DNA of 64,000 bases from Bacteroidaceae bacterium (GCA_017451695.1 JAFTNW010000009.1:53689-117688); one strand, 5' to 3'. Positions 16,325 through 26,276 are shown, numbered from the stretch's first letter. The notes: generated from the sequence alone by a model not told the origin. Program-made: numbers and translations.

Positions 16325-16357
16325 AAAAAACTGCATTCCGGGGGAAGGAATGCAGTT
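16323..16357 (-). terminator. Terminator oriented for the reverse strand
   Basis: An 11-bp stem AACTGCATTCC/GGAATGCAGTT. The U tract lies only on the reverse-strand side (A run at 16323-16330 in the + strand) and overlaps the stop codon of the U32 gene. Confidence 0.8.
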
Positions 16358-16462
16358 TGTCCGAGTAAACGCTTTTACCCGTTCGGGTGTCGGCTTTCAC
16401 AAGTGGACACTACCGCCAAATCTATTACTATGAAAAACACATAAATAGAACAAGCGGTAGAG
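16323..16462 (-). ncRNA. Candidate structured small RNA (or structured 3' UTR of the AddB-like gene)
   Basis: On the reverse strand three helices follow one another. First is a long hairpin: CTACCGC/GCGGTAG (16460-16454 with 16416-16410) enclosing TCTATT/AATAGA and TATG/CATA. Second is a closed rod: TGTCC/GGACA (16409-16405 with 16362-16358) enclosing ACCCG/CGGGT (16388-16377). Third is a terminator with an 8-nt U tract. A weak promoter-like pair (TTTT, 18 bp, ACCTTTTG) would start the RNA near 16462, right at the first helix. I considered SRP RNA, tmRNA and RNase P RNA and saw none of their conserved parts. 6S RNA is not excluded. Confidence 0.5.
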
Positions 16463-16517
16463 CAAAAGGTTTGTTCTCAATAAGTTAAAAAAGTATAAAA
16501 GGAACAAAACATGGTGG

Positions 16518-19457
16518 CTATCTGCCGCAGATACCTTTGTACTCGCAGTAGCGGCAACGCTCCTTCTTGTCGGTGGGTGTAAAGGGTTTCTCGTTATTGA
16601 AAATATCTTGCAACACACTTTCCAGGCGAGCGAGGAAATCGCTTTTCAAATCGGCAGCATCCTCAATTGGTTGATTGTTTATATCCACAACAAAATCCTC
16701 GTGCAGTGCATCGTCTTTTCTTATGATATAAATGAGCTCCGGCACCACCTTTTCTATGTTTGATTGTTTTACCTTCTCAATCCAGCTATAATCCTTGTCG
16801 TTGCCATAATTCTTGCCGTCGTTCAACTGTTCTATCACGGCAATGGCATATAGCAGTGCTTGGAACCGGTAACCTGCACTATCGCCTTCGTGTGCAAAAA
16901 TCTCGTCTATCGAGTTCTTTTTGTCTTGCAGTTTGTCCCGTCCTGTTTTGTAATCAATAATATTCAGTGTATTGCCTTTTGCATCTATTCGGTCTATTTT
17001 ACCGCCGATGTTTATGGTGTAATTCTTCCCTTCGCAGTTTTTGAAGGAGTAGGGGAACTGCACACGTTTCTCTCCGCCAATGGATGTGAATGGCGTGTGT
17101 GCTTTATCCATTTTTATCAAGCGCTGCATGAAACGTAGCATAACTCTTTTGTTTATAAGCTGTTCTCCATTATACACCGGTTTGTTGCCTTTTTTGAAGA
17201 ATAGCTCCTCGTATGCAGCCTCAATGTGTTTCAGCAACAGCAGTGGGTTATCCTCGTACCTTTGCAGGTCGCTTTTTTCTATTGTACCGTTTCCCCTTGT
17301 TGTAATTTCGGCATACATCAATTCGGCTGCAAGGTGGAATATGTCGCCAAAATCGTTAGCCTCCAATTCTGTGCTTACCTCGTCGAACTCTTTCAACCCC
17401 ATTGCATAGTAGTAGAAGAATTTCAATTCGCACTCAAGATATTTGTTTATGCCCGATGGCGACAGGGTATAAGCGCAGCTGCTTGTGTTTTGGTTGAACT
17501 TTTCGTTAAGAACTTGCATCACCGCGTCGCTCTTTTCCACAGCCTTTGGTTCTATGTCCACATTGGTCTGTTCGGCTTCCAAGTGCAGGCGTTTTACATG
17601 GTAAAGGTTCTCGCCAAGTATCTGTAACAGGTAGCGCGAACACTCGCCCTTGCTCTTGCTCTCGGTGGAGTTGTTATATACAACGGTTATGTTTTCGGCC
17701 CTTTGCAGCAGGCGGTAGAAGTAGTATGCATAGATGGAGTCGCGGTGCTCGCTCATTGTGAGCCCGAACGCACGGCGCAGGTTGTAGGGTATGAAGGAGT
17801 TGTCGTTGCTGTTTTTGGGCAGGTTGCCCTCGCTCGCCGCCAGAATGATTACATTCTTAAAGTCTAGGTTGCGTGTTTCGAGCAATCCCATTATCTGCAA
17901 TCCCACTACGGGCTCGCCATGGAAAGGCATGCTTTGTTGCGAAATTATGCGCAACAGAAGGCTGCCGAGCGACGATTGTTGCAACTCAATATCGCCATTC
18001 TCAAGCAGGGCAAGCAGGCGTTGTGTCTGGTTGTGAGCCTTCAAGAGCGCTTCGCAGAAAAGTTCCTCATAAAGGTCTTGCTCTATATCGCCCATCTCTG
18101 TTCTGCTGTTTGCTATCGAGTATATGAGTGCAGCAATGTTGCTCATCCACTTGCTGTTGTTTTCGGGATGTGCAAATGCGAGTGATAGAATATCGTCGCA
18201 ACATAGCTCCTCGGTTGCAGGGAAAAATCTTTTTTCGTTTAGCAACTTTTCGCGCAATTTCATCGCGTTAGGGCTGCTCTGTATAATATAAGGGTGTTTC
18301 AAAATCCTCTCCACCGCGGTGAGTGTGAACCTCTCCTGCCGTTTATCGTACCCTCGTGTTTGCAGTTCCACCAACAGTTTCACAAGGCTGAATACCGGTG
18401 TGTGCGAGATTGGGAATCCCATGGTTACGTTAAGGTGTTCGAGTTTCCTTCCGTTTGCCTCCTTGGGCAGGGTGTGCAGTACCGATTCAAGCATTGTTTC
18501 GTCGCAAAGAACTATGGCGGTTTCAATCTCCTTTTCGCTCATGTTCTCATTGAGCCATTGCGGAATGTAGCGTGTCTGTATGTTGTCGGTGCTTGCCGAA
18601 ACAAACGTAACCCTCTTTTCCTTTGCAAGATTGTTGAAGATATCCTCTTCAATGGCATTGGGGTAGCGTTGCAGGTTCATGCGCATGAAATGCCCTGCCT
18701 CGTGTTGCGGGTTAAGGGTGTAATGCTTGTCGTAGTCCCAATAGAAGAGTGCTTTCCCCTCCTTTTTTATTATATTGAAAAGCTCTCTTTCGGCACCGTT
18801 CAGTGCGTTGAATCCCACAAAAACGTATTTGTCATAGGCAAAACTCAGTCCTTCCTTTTTCTCAATGACATCGCGGTAAAGCATTCCTTCATAGGCTAAA
18901 TGCTCCTTCTTAAGCAACTCCTTGAACGATGTGTAAATGGGGTAGAGTACTTCCCATGTGTTTTTGAACTTCTCTTTAAGTTCACTCTTTTTTTCGGGTG
19001 CAAAATTTGTGAAAAACTGCTGTACGGCCTTTTGCTGTTCATCGTCGAGAATATCTTTGGCTGTGCCAAGCTTATGTAAATCCTCGATATTGGCAAAAAG
19101 TTGTTGCGCATTGGCAAGGTTTTTGTCCACATCGTCAAAATCCTTTATGAGCATCTCGCCCCAATAGTAAAATTTATCGAGGCTCTCGTTGCTGCCCGTA
19201 TGTTTCATATATACCTTGTGCAGTTTGCTCACAAGCAATACCGAGTCGGCAATAATGCTCTCCGAACAATCCTCGAACAATTCGCTGATGGTGATGCAAG
19301 CGGGGCTCCATGCTGCGCCGTTGCCTATCTTTCCCAGCAGATATTCGTTAAAGAACAGGCCTGCACGCTTGTTGGGAAATACCATTGCAACCCCTTCGAA
19401 ATTACCATTCAAACGGGTGTATAAATCGTCGGTTACAATCTTCAAAAACGGTTCCAT
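16518..19457 (-). CDS. AddB-like PD-(D/E)XK nuclease, helicase-fold subunit
   Basis: 979 aa. The N-terminus (V-F-P-N-K-R-A-G-L-F-F) resembles the inactivated helicase part of AddB. The C-terminal nuclease has I-D-R-I-D, L-N-I-I-D-Y-K-T-G and Q-A-L-L-Y-A motifs of the RecB-type PD-(D/E)XK fold. Four Cys for an iron-sulfur cluster fit: one in L-E-C-E-L-K-F-F and three in the tail C-R-Y-C-E-Y-K-G-I-C. With AddA it would process double-strand ends for recombination, in place of RecBCD. The start lies 6 bp after the stop of the AddA-like gene, so the two form an operon. Confidence 0.85.
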   Translation of the reverse strand: MEPFLKIVTDDLYTRLNGNFEGVAMVFPNKRAGLFFNEYLLGKIGNGAAWSPACITISELFEDCSESIIADSVLLVSKLHKVYMKHTGSNESLDKFYYWGEMLIKDFDDVDKNLANAQQLFANIEDLHKLGTAKDILDDEQQKAVQQFFTNFAPEKKSELKEKFKNTWEVLYPIYTSFKELLKKEHLAYEGMLYRDVIEKKEGLSFAYDKYVFVGFNALNGAERELFNIIKKEGKALFYWDYDKHYTLNPQHEAGHFMRMNLQRYPNAIEEDIFNNLAKEKRVTFVSASTDNIQTRYIPQWLNENMSEKEIETAIVLCDETMLESVLHTLPKEANGRKLEHLNVTMGFPISHTPVFSLVKLLVELQTRGYDKRQERFTLTAVERILKHPYIIQSSPNAMKLREKLLNEKRFFPATEELCCDDILSLAFAHPENNSKWMSNIAALIYSIANSRTEMGDIEQDLYEELFCEALLKAHNQTQRLLALLENGDIELQQSSLGSLLLRIISQQSMPFHGEPVVGLQIMGLLETRNLDFKNVIILAASEGNLPKNSNDNSFIPYNLRRAFGLTMSEHRDSIYAYYFYRLLQRAENITVVYNNSTESKSKGECSRYLLQILGENLYHVKRLHLEAEQTNVDIEPKAVEKSDAVMQVLNEKFNQNTSSCAYTLSPSGINKYLECELKFFYYYAMGLKEFDEVSTELEANDFGDIFHLAAELMYAEITTRGNGTIEKSDLQRYEDNPLLLLKHIEAAYEELFFKKGNKPVYNGEQLINKRVMLRFMQRLIKMDKAHTPFTSIGGEKRVQFPYSFKNCEGKNYTINIGGKIDRIDAKGNTLNIIDYKTGRDKLQDKKNSIDEIFAHEGDSAGYRFQALLYAIAVIEQLNDGKNYGNDKDYSWIEKVKQSNIEKVVPELIYIIRKDDALHEDFVVDINNQPIEDAADLKSDFLARLESVLQDIFNNEKPFTPTDKKERCRYCEYKGICGR

Positions 19458-19463
19458 ATACTC

Positions 19464-22400
19464 TTAAATTTCCTCGGTTTCAGCATCAATTATCTCTTCT
19501 CTATCCACATACCACACATATCCTTTTATGCTTGTATATCCAATCTTGGCAAGCAGATTCATGTAATCCCTCACTTGCTCAAAATGGTCTCTGTCTCTTT
19601 TTGCAAATTTGTAATCCACCACTATTACACCCTCCTTGTCAATCATCACGCGGTCGGGGCGGTATGTGCTTTTCCCCTCCTTGTACCCCTTGCACAGGAT
19701 TGCACACTCGTTGAATAGCTTATACTTGCCGCTGAACCACTCGCGGGCTTGTGGCAGTTGCAATGCCTTTTCGAGTTTGCTTTTTATATAATTCTTCTCT
19801 TTCTCGGTGGATATAAGCCCCTCCAAAAGCATTTTATCAAGCAGGCGTGGCAGCTCGTCGCCTGTTGCCATTTTGGCAAGTATGCTATGCATGAGTTCAC
19901 CCCTTGCCACCGATTTGTAAATCTTCTCTTCCTTCTTGTCCGACACAAGAAAGCGTGCCAGCTCGCGCGACTGCTTGAATGTGAGGTGGTTGTCGTAAGT
20001 GCAAAAACTCTGCGCCTGCTTCTCCTCGCTATCTATTATGAACGGGTTGTTTGTAATCTCTTCCTCTTTCTCCTCGGCATGGCATACCTCGCCGTAGGTG
20101 TAGATGCCATTGTCGGCATCGTATGAAGAGCCGTCGAGTGTGCCAAGGTCGGGCAGGGTGCTTGCAACAAGTTTGGATAGGGTGCTCAGTCCCTTGCCGT
20201 CGCTCTTTTCTATAAAAATCACAAGATTGTTTTTGGCTCGGGTGGTGGCAACATAGAGCAGGTTCAGATTATCGACAATCTGGAACAGATAGTCGTGGTT
20301 GTAGTGTTTCTCGTATATCGATTCAATCATCAACTTTTTACTGCTTATAGGTATAAGGCTCAATGTGTCGAATGGTTCAATATCAGAATCGCACCACAGT
20401 GTGTTTCCGGCCCTTCCTGTCAGTTCCCAATTGCAGAAGGGGATTATTACCGTGCCGAACTCCAACCCTTTGGATGCGTGAATTGTCATTATGGTAACAC
20501 TGTCGCTGCTTGCAGCGGGTATTGTTTCGTCGCACAAACCGTTTTCCCATGCTTCAAGGAAACCTTTGATATCCGATGCTTTGTTGTTGATGCATTCCGA
20601 TGCCTTGTCGAGGAATGAAAACAGATAGGCACCCTCGCTCTCAATCTTGTCTATCTGCAACACAGCTATCAGTTTCTCTATAAGCTCATAAATAGGCAGG
20701 CCTATGAGTGCGGGTATTGCCTCCAGGTACTCGCATGGCAAGAAACGTGTAAGCTCCTCCTTCTTTAACCCAAGCCTGGCATTATCACCGCCATTTTGTA
20801 TCAATTTATTATATAAGGTAACAAAAGTGGCAAGGTTTACATCATCGTTAGGAGTGTAAATGTGGCGTAAAGCGGCAATTATTAGTTGCACCGCTATGGA
20901 TGCCGATAGCTTGTATGCCTCGTGCGACACAATCTTGCGGTCGGGGAATTCCTGCTTGAATGCATCCACAATCATGGGTATGACACTCTTGCCGCGTACC
21001 AGAATGGCAATATCGCCGGCCGGTATCCTCTTTTCCTCAATATAATCATGCAATATCTCCATGAGCGGTGCTATTGCCTCCTCGCCCATAGTGCCACGAG
21101 AGTTTTGCTTGGTTATTTCCCGAATCTCTACATAGCCCTCCTCTTTTCTCTTTTCAGGCACAGCCTGCTCCACATCGCCATAGGCTCTTTCAAGGCTTTC
21201 AAGTCCTGCACCCAAGTGGTCGTTGAATGTGGCGGAAATCTTGTTTACCGCGCTGCGGAAGAGCTTGTTGTTAAAGGCTACAATGCGTCGCGAGCTTCTG
21301 TAATTGGTCGATTTGTATGTGTATGGGCCCTCTTTGGCCTCTTGCGATACAATCTCGATTGTTTCGGGATGATACTCCTCGATATTGTTCATTATGTTCC
21401 AATCGCTGTTTCTCCATCGATAAATGGACTGCTTTACATCGCCCACTATAAGGTTGTAGTTACCGCGCGCAATAACCTCGTCGAGCAGAATCTTAAAGCA
21501 CTCCCACTGTAATTTGGATGTGTCCTGGAATTCGTCTATGAAAATGTGGTTTATCTCGGTACCTATCTTCTCAAAGATAAACGATGTGTTGTTGGTTATC
21601 ATTTTGCTCAGGAAGTAGGTGGTTTCGGCAAGCAGGAATCTGTTTTCGCGTTCATTCTCCTCCTTCAAGGTCTTTGCAATGGTGTTAAGCAGTCCAAGCC
21701 TGTGGAACATCTCCAGCGACAATATGCAACTGTTGAACACTCTGTATTCACCTTTCTCAATCTGCTTCAATTCATTGAGCAACGCCACTATAAGGTCGTT
21801 TACGGCAGGGAATTTGGTGAGTTTATCCTTGTCGGTAACACCATCGACAATTTTGTCTATGACCGCAGCCTTCAAGAACTTATTATCTTTGAACTCAAAG
21901 CCGTTCATCAAGTTGAAGTATTTCCATACACCTGTGGATTTCCCTGCAAAGTCCTTCTCGCACAGCCCTGTGGTTGCCGCTGCAAATCTCTCATAAATAT
22001 CGTTTACCTTGTATTTAATGGTATCTGTGCAAGTTTTTTTTAGGCTCTCAATCTCGGCTCGGAATTTCTTCAGCAGTGCTCCGTTGTCGGCATCAATCTG
22101 CTCCCGCAGTTTGTCGCCGCGTTGTTGATACTCCTCCTGTAATAGTTGCTTGGCAAACGATTTAATGGCCGATGCAACCTTCCAGCTTTTGTTGCTGTCG
22201 AGCTTATCATCGATGTAGTTTATTATTTGCTCCATCTCGCCCGACTCCTTTTCAAGCCTTTTTATATATACATCCACTGCCTCTTCAAGCAGTTCCTCGC
22301 CGTTTAGCAGAAACTCTACATCGCCGTTAAGTTCAAGTTCCTTTGCAAGGCTGCGCAATACCGATTGGAAAAACGCATCTATCGTCTGTATTCTGAAGTG

Positions 22401-22739
22401 TCCGTAATCGTGCAGAATTAGGTTAAGGGCTGTACGTGCCCGCTTGCTTATCTCCTCGCACCTCATATCGGGGTATGCCTCCTGCATCTTCTCCATATAT
22501 CTTTTGGATGCAGGCAAGTCGTAGGCAATGCCATACAGCTGGCTCAAAATGCGCTCCTTCATTTCGCCTGTGGCTTTGTTGGTGAATGTAACAGCTAGAA
22601 TATGTTTGTATGCCTCGGGCGATTTTATGAGCAGTGTTATATATTTGACGGCGAGGGTAAATGTCTTTCCCGACCCTGCCGAAGCTCTGTAAACCTCTAA
22701 ATTACGCCTATTCTCTCCGGCGTTGCTCTCTCTATTCAT
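19464..22739 (-). CDS. addA: AddA-like UvrD/RecB-type helicase-nuclease
   Basis: 1091 aa. SF1 helicase motifs are complete: Walker A A-S-A-G-S-G-K-T at residues 19-26, motif II F-I-D-E-F-Q-D-T, the V-G-D-V-K-Q-S-I-Y-R-W-R motif III, T-I-H-A-S-K-G-L-E-F (motif V region) and Y-V-A-T-T-R-A-K-N-N (motif VI). A C-terminal RecB-like nuclease shows D-R-V-M-I-D and V-V-D-Y-K-F-A. The protein unwinds DNA from broken ends and cuts it, with the AddB-like partner encoded directly downstream. The symbol follows domain order; closeness to AddA rather than RecB is judged from the partner. Confidence 0.87.
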   Translation of the reverse strand: MNRESNAGENRRNLEVYRASAGSGKTFTLAVKYITLLIKSPEAYKHILAVTFTNKATGEMKERILSQLYGIAYDLPASKRYMEKMQEAYPDMRCEEISKRARTALNLILHDYGHFRIQTIDAFFQSVLRSLAKELELNGDVEFLLNGEELLEEAVDVYIKRLEKESGEMEQIINYIDDKLDSNKSWKVASAIKSFAKQLLQEEYQQRGDKLREQIDADNGALLKKFRAEIESLKKTCTDTIKYKVNDIYERFAAATTGLCEKDFAGKSTGVWKYFNLMNGFEFKDNKFLKAAVIDKIVDGVTDKDKLTKFPAVNDLIVALLNELKQIEKGEYRVFNSCILSLEMFHRLGLLNTIAKTLKEENERENRFLLAETTYFLSKMITNNTSFIFEKIGTEINHIFIDEFQDTSKLQWECFKILLDEVIARGNYNLIVGDVKQSIYRWRNSDWNIMNNIEEYHPETIEIVSQEAKEGPYTYKSTNYRSSRRIVAFNNKLFRSAVNKISATFNDHLGAGLESLERAYGDVEQAVPEKRKEEGYVEIREITKQNSRGTMGEEAIAPLMEILHDYIEEKRIPAGDIAILVRGKSVIPMIVDAFKQEFPDRKIVSHEAYKLSASIAVQLIIAALRHIYTPNDDVNLATFVTLYNKLIQNGGDNARLGLKKEELTRFLPCEYLEAIPALIGLPIYELIEKLIAVLQIDKIESEGAYLFSFLDKASECINNKASDIKGFLEAWENGLCDETIPAASSDSVTIMTIHASKGLEFGTVIIPFCNWELTGRAGNTLWCDSDIEPFDTLSLIPISSKKLMIESIYEKHYNHDYLFQIVDNLNLLYVATTRAKNNLVIFIEKSDGKGLSTLSKLVASTLPDLGTLDGSSYDADNGIYTYGEVCHAEEKEEEITNNPFIIDSEEKQAQSFCTYDNHLTFKQSRELARFLVSDKKEEKIYKSVARGELMHSILAKMATGDELPRLLDKMLLEGLISTEKEKNYIKSKLEKALQLPQAREWFSGKYKLFNECAILCKGYKEGKSTYRPDRVMIDKEGVIVVDYKFAKRDRDHFEQVRDYMNLLAKIGYTSIKGYVWYVDREEIIDAETEEI

Positions 22740-22955
22740 GTTAAAATGCGGGTTTCAAATATCTTTGCTAATTTACAAAAATGGCGGCAATACAACAAAA
22801 GAGAATTGCTGTTTTTTTCTTTTTGTCGGCTCGTTGCAAACTTGCATTGCACCATGCAGTGTGTAACAATCAGGTTATTCAAATATTATGGCCTGCAAAT
22901 CCTCTGTTTTTGATAAAAAGAAGAACTCATTCACTGCTTTTCAATAAATTTAATC

Positions 22956-22963
22956 TACCTTTG
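22956..22963 (+). promoter_or_regulatory. -7 box of the panB promoter
   Basis: TACCTTTG, a consensus -7 element, 60 bp before the panB start. No clear TTTG -33 box is placed at the usual distance. The rest of the 283-bp gap between addA and panB has no convincing gene. Confidence 0.45.
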
Positions 22964-23022
22964 CATGGATTTTCAAAAAGACAAATAAAAACTTGGCCTT
23001 TAACGGCTGTAAATAATATAAT

Positions 23023-23844
23023 ATGTCAAAATATATAGTAGAAGACCCCCGTAAGGTTACAACACATCGTTTCATTGAAATGAAACGCAAAGGAGAGAAG
23101 ATTGCGATGCTCACAGCATATGACTACACCACAGCGATGCTTATTGATGGTGCAGGTGTTGATGCCATTCTTGTTGGCGACTCTGCCTCTAATGTGATGG
23201 CCGGAAATGTTACCACATTGCCCATTACGCTCGACCAGATGATATACCATGCAAAATCTGTGGTTCGTGGTGTGAAACGCGCCTTGGTGGTTGTGGATAT
23301 GCCGTTCGGAACCTATCAGGTAAATGCAGACGAGGCAGTGAAAAATGCCATACGCATAATGAAGGAGAGCCATGCCGATGCTCTTAAATTGGAGGGTGGT
23401 GAGGAGATTCTCCCCTCGGTGCGCAAGATACTCGATGCCGGAATACCCATCATGGGGCATCTTGGACTCACACCGCAAAGTATAAATAAGTTTGGTACAT
23501 ACTCGGTGCGTGCAAAAGACAACGAAGAGGCCGAAAAACTACGTCGCGATGCACTTCTTCTGCAAGAAGCCGGTTGCTTTGCTCTTGTGCTCGAGAAAAT
23601 ACCCGCATCGCTTGGTACCGAGGTGGCTCGCAGCCTTGAAATCCCTGTTATAGGTATCGGTGCCGGTGGGGCAGTGGATGGTCAGGTACTTGTGTATGCC
23701 GATATGCTTGGAATGACTGCCGATTTCACTCCCCGTTTCCTCCGTCGTTATGCCGACCTCCACACTATTATTACCGATGCCGTTGGTAATTATGTGGGCG
23801 ATGTAAAGGCTTGCGATTTCCCCAACGAAAAGGAACAATACTAA
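23023..23844 (+). CDS. panB: 3-methyl-2-oxobutanoate hydroxymethyltransferase
   Basis: 273 aa, the usual PanB length. It transfers a hydroxymethyl group from methylene-tetrahydrofolate to ketoisovalerate to make ketopantoate, the first step toward pantothenate and CoA. Conserved parts can be read in order: [19 protein letters not shown] (metal-binding Asp), V-V-D-M-P-F-G-T-Y, the L-K-L-E-G-G segment, [14 protein letters not shown] and I-G-I-G-A-G. The gene stands alone with its own promoter and a palindromic terminator. No other pan genes are nearby. Confidence 0.97.
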   Translation: MSKYIVEDPRKVTTHRFIEMKRKGEKIAMLTAYDYTTAMLIDGAGVDAILVGDSASNVMAGNVTTLPITLDQMIYHAKSVVRGVKRALVVVDMPFGTYQVNADEAVKNAIRIMKESHADALKLEGGEEILPSVRKILDAGIPIMGHLGLTPQSINKFGTYSVRAKDNEEAEKLRRDALLLQEAGCFALVLEKIPASLGTEVARSLEIPVIGIGAGGAVDGQVLVYADMLGMTADFTPRFLRRYADLHTIITDAVGNYVGDVKACDFPNEKEQY

Positions 23845-23856
23845 TATAAGGTTATA

Positions 23857-23904
23857 TATAATAAACGAAGGGTTGCACCGCGGTGCAACCCTTCGTTTAT
23901 TATA
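23857..23904. terminator. Perfect 48-bp palindromic terminator between panB and the DUF4369 gene
   Basis: Two perfect 24-bp arms meet at CCG|CGG (23880/23881). A-rich and T-rich ends make it usable in both directions between convergent genes. Confidence 0.8.
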
Positions 23905-23915
23905 ATATTAAGATA

Positions 23916-24689
23916 TTACTCTTCGATATCGCTCTCGTATTCCTCGTCGGCAGCAAAATCTTCGCTCTCCTCTTCTCCAATGGCATTGATTATCTCGTCG
24001 ATGGTTCCGGGGCTGTTTCTCATTTCCTGTATCTGCAACAGAATGTCGTACAGGAGATTATTGTCGCGGTCGATAAGCCTTTCGGGAATTGAAGCAATGA
24101 GCGACGACAGCTCGTTGTTATCGAACAGGTCTGAATACTGAACAAGCATGAATATACCCACCATGTTGTCAATATTCTCGCGTATGCTATCCTGTATGTA
24201 GGTCATAGCCTCGCGTTGAATCGCGTAACAGTTGTTGCCAATCTCGGTTTTTCTCTCCTCTGTCAGTGTGGTATCGCGGTAAAGCGTGTCCTGAAATTGC
24301 AGAATGCTCTCCACATACTTCTCCAGGTCCTCCTCCAATTTGATATTGACATCATTGGTGGAGGTTCCTGTAATGCGGCTGCCGCTATATGTGATATCGG
24401 CATTTATATTGCCCGGTTCAAGAAAGAACATTGCATAAATAGGCTCTGCCTCATCCTCGAAACCGATGTAATAAATCTTGCAACCTTCAATATTACCCTC
24501 AAAAACAAATTTACCATCTTTAATGGTGGTTTTCGATGTGGTTTTGAATTCCTGCCCGTCGGTGGAGTATCCAAGAATAACCGTGTCGCCCTCTTGTGCA
24601 CCCTCGATGCTACCCTCAATCTTGTACGATGTGGGATGGCAGGCACAAAGTGTCACGATGGCAATAACAAGTGCTAATATCTTTTTCAT
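23916..24689 (-). CDS. DUF4369 lipoprotein
   Basis: 257 aa. A lipoprotein signal ends at L-C-A-C (Cys17). A DUF4369 domain follows (about residues 20-125) with Y-K-I-E-G-S-I-E-G, D-G-K-F-V-F-E-G and F-L-E-P-G-N-I-N-A, then a helical middle part and a very acidic tail rich in Glu and Asp. In many Bacteroidetes proteins DUF4369 is followed by a thioredoxin domain with C-x-x-C; none is present here. It is the last gene of a likely three-gene reverse-strand unit (TenI-like, prs, this), 15 bp after prs. Function unknown. Confidence 0.82.
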   Translation of the reverse strand: MKKILALVIAIVTLCACHPTSYKIEGSIEGAQEGDTVILGYSTDGQEFKTTSKTTIKDGKFVFEGNIEGCKIYYIGFEDEAEPIYAMFFLEPGNINADITYSGSRITGTSTNDVNIKLEEDLEKYVESILQFQDTLYRDTTLTEERKTEIGNNCYAIQREAMTYIQDSIRENIDNMVGIFMLVQYSDLFDNNELSSLIASIPERLIDRDNNLLYDILLQIQEMRNSPGTIDEIINAIGEEESEDFAADEEYESDIEE

Positions 24690-24704
24690 GCAGATAATAA
24701 CGTA

Positions 24705-25640
24705 TTAGCAGATGTATTGTTTGCTTATTGATTGGTTATTGAGCACGCACTCGATGGCTTCGGCAAAAATACGGGCAATAGACAACTGTTTTACTTTGGG
24801 GCAACCTCTGTCATAAGGTATGCTGTTAGTGAAAACAATCTCCTCCATAGACGATTCGCGTACACGCTCCGATGCGTTACCCGACATGATGCAGTGCGAT
24901 GCAATGGCACGAACCGATTTTGCGCCATTCTCCATCATAAGGTTTGCAGCCTTTGAGATGGTACCGGCTGTATCTACAATATCATCAACAAGAACAACAT
25001 TCTTGCCCTTAACATCACCGATAATCTGCATGCTCTCCACTACGTTTGCTTTTGCGCGTGTCTTGTGGCAGAGTACCAGGGGCACACCAAGGCATTTGGA
25101 ATATGCGCTTGCACGTTTTGAACCACCTACGTCGGGTGTTGCAATTACAAGGTCGTCGAGTTTCAACGAGTTGATGTAGGGGATAAACACCATAGATGCA
25201 TAAAGGTGGTCTACGGGGATATCAAAGAATCCCTGAATCTGGTCGGCATGCAGGTCCATGGTGATAATGCGGCTCACACCGGCAACGCTCAAAAGGTCGG
25301 CAACCAATTTGGCACCGATTGAAACGCGGGGCTTATCCTTGCGGTCCTGGCGAGCCCAGCCGAAGTAAGGCATAACGGCCACAATGCTCTTTGCCGATGC
25401 ACGCTTTGCAGCATCAACCATCAAAAGGAGCTCCATGAGGTTGTCCGAATTTGGGAAAGTAGATTGTACCAAGAATACATTCTTTCCACGGATAGACTCC
25501 TCATAAGATACGGCAAATTCACCATCGGCAAAATAGGTGGTATTCATTTGGCCGAGTTCACAACCCAACTCTTTGCAAATCTCTTCAGCAAGGTAACGTG
25601 ATTTTGTTCCTGCAAACACCATGTAGGGAGTATTGTTCAT
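24705..25640 (-). CDS. prs: Ribose-phosphate pyrophosphokinase
   Basis: 311 aa, full length. It makes PRPP from ribose-5-phosphate and ATP and feeds purine, pyrimidine, histidine and NAD synthesis. The signature D-L-H-A-D-Q-I-Q-G-F-F holds the metal-binding residues, and the PRPP loop reads V-L-V-D-D-I-V-D-T-A-G-T. The flexible catalytic loop lies around K-R-A-S-A-Y-S. Its substrate role links it to the purF-like, purN and pyr genes elsewhere in the window, although it is not in an operon with them. Confidence 0.97.
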   Translation of the reverse strand: MNNTPYMVFAGTKSRYLAEEICKELGCELGQMNTTYFADGEFAVSYEESIRGKNVFLVQSTFPNSDNLMELLLMVDAAKRASAKSIVAVMPYFGWARQDRKDKPRVSIGAKLVADLLSVAGVSRIITMDLHADQIQGFFDIPVDHLYASMVFIPYINSLKLDDLVIATPDVGGSKRASAYSKCLGVPLVLCHKTRAKANVVESMQIIGDVKGKNVVLVDDIVDTAGTISKAANLMMENGAKSVRAIASHCIMSGNASERVRESSMEEIVFTNSIPYDRGCPKVKQLSIARIFAEAIECVLNNQSISKQYIC

Positions 25641-25691
25641 AATGCAGCTAATTAATTGTTTTGTTATTTATTTTGTTTTTTCTATTCTAAA

Positions 25692-26276
25692 TTATAGTTT
25701 GTCCACAACTTTTTTCAGTCGTAGAAAACGGCTTATAAGCTCTGTGTAATCGGTTGAGCGACATGAGTCGAAGTTTGCCCACAGTTGCTCGTCTAATATC
25801 ACACCGCCGAATCCATAGGCAGGGAGACGTTTTAGGTTGGCTTCGTCGATGTTTCCATAGGCCCAAGTCTTTTTGTTAATCATCTTCTTGCCAATTTCGT
25901 TCAGTTCGGAACTTTGGTGGAAAGTGCGCCCCAAAGGTCCAAAGCACACTATGTCATAGGTTTCGCGTAACTCCTTCAATTCTTTAAGGTTATGTGCATA
26001 GCCCACAAGCTTGCCCTTTTCGTCGCCCATGGGTGGGTTCGACGATAGAGAAAAAAGTGTACCGGCCAATTTATACTCCTGCATGAGACGTCCGTTACAT
26101 GAGAATATACGCTTGTGATATTTCTTTGGAATAAGGCTCAACAACCTTTCAATGAACTGAGGGTGCGGATAGGCCTTGTAGAGAAAGAGATAATCGAGCC
26201 CCTCGTCAAACAGACGGGTGATAATCTTGTCCTCCTCAACAAAAAAAGTCGGTTTTGTGGCAACAGCCAATTTCAT
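25692..26276 (-). CDS. Thiamine phosphate synthase/TenI-like protein
   Basis: 194 aa. The pattern is that of the short TenI-like TIM barrel of Bacteroidetes: a first beta strand and F-F-V-E-E-D-K-I, the F-x-E-G-L-D-Y-L-F-L-Y-K segment, F-G-P-L-G-R-T-F-H-Q-S near residue 112 (phosphate-binding region) and a late G-F-G-G-V-I-L. The classical TMP synthase residues for pyrimidine binding are not all clear, and the region after the second strand looks divergent. It may be a TenI-like relative without ThiE activity. No thi genes lie nearby. It starts the likely unit with prs. Confidence 0.65.
   Translation of the reverse strand: MKLAVATKPTFFVEEDKIITRLFDEGLDYLFLYKAYPHPQFIERLLSLIPKKYHKRIFSCNGRLMQEYKLAGTLFSLSSNPPMGDEKGKLVGYAHNLKELKELRETYDIVCFGPLGRTFHQSSELNEIGKKMINKKTWAYGNIDEANLKRLPAYGFGGVILDEQLWANFDSCRSTDYTELISRFLRLKKVVDKL

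Noticed and set aside
16323..16462. SRP RNA, tmRNA or RNase P RNA as an explanation for the folded RNA
   Set aside because: None of the conserved loops of these RNAs are visible, and the length is too short for tmRNA or RNase P RNA.
22781..23038. 85-codon frame between addA and panB
   Set aside because: It overlaps the panB promoter and start, and the translation shows no recognisable pattern.
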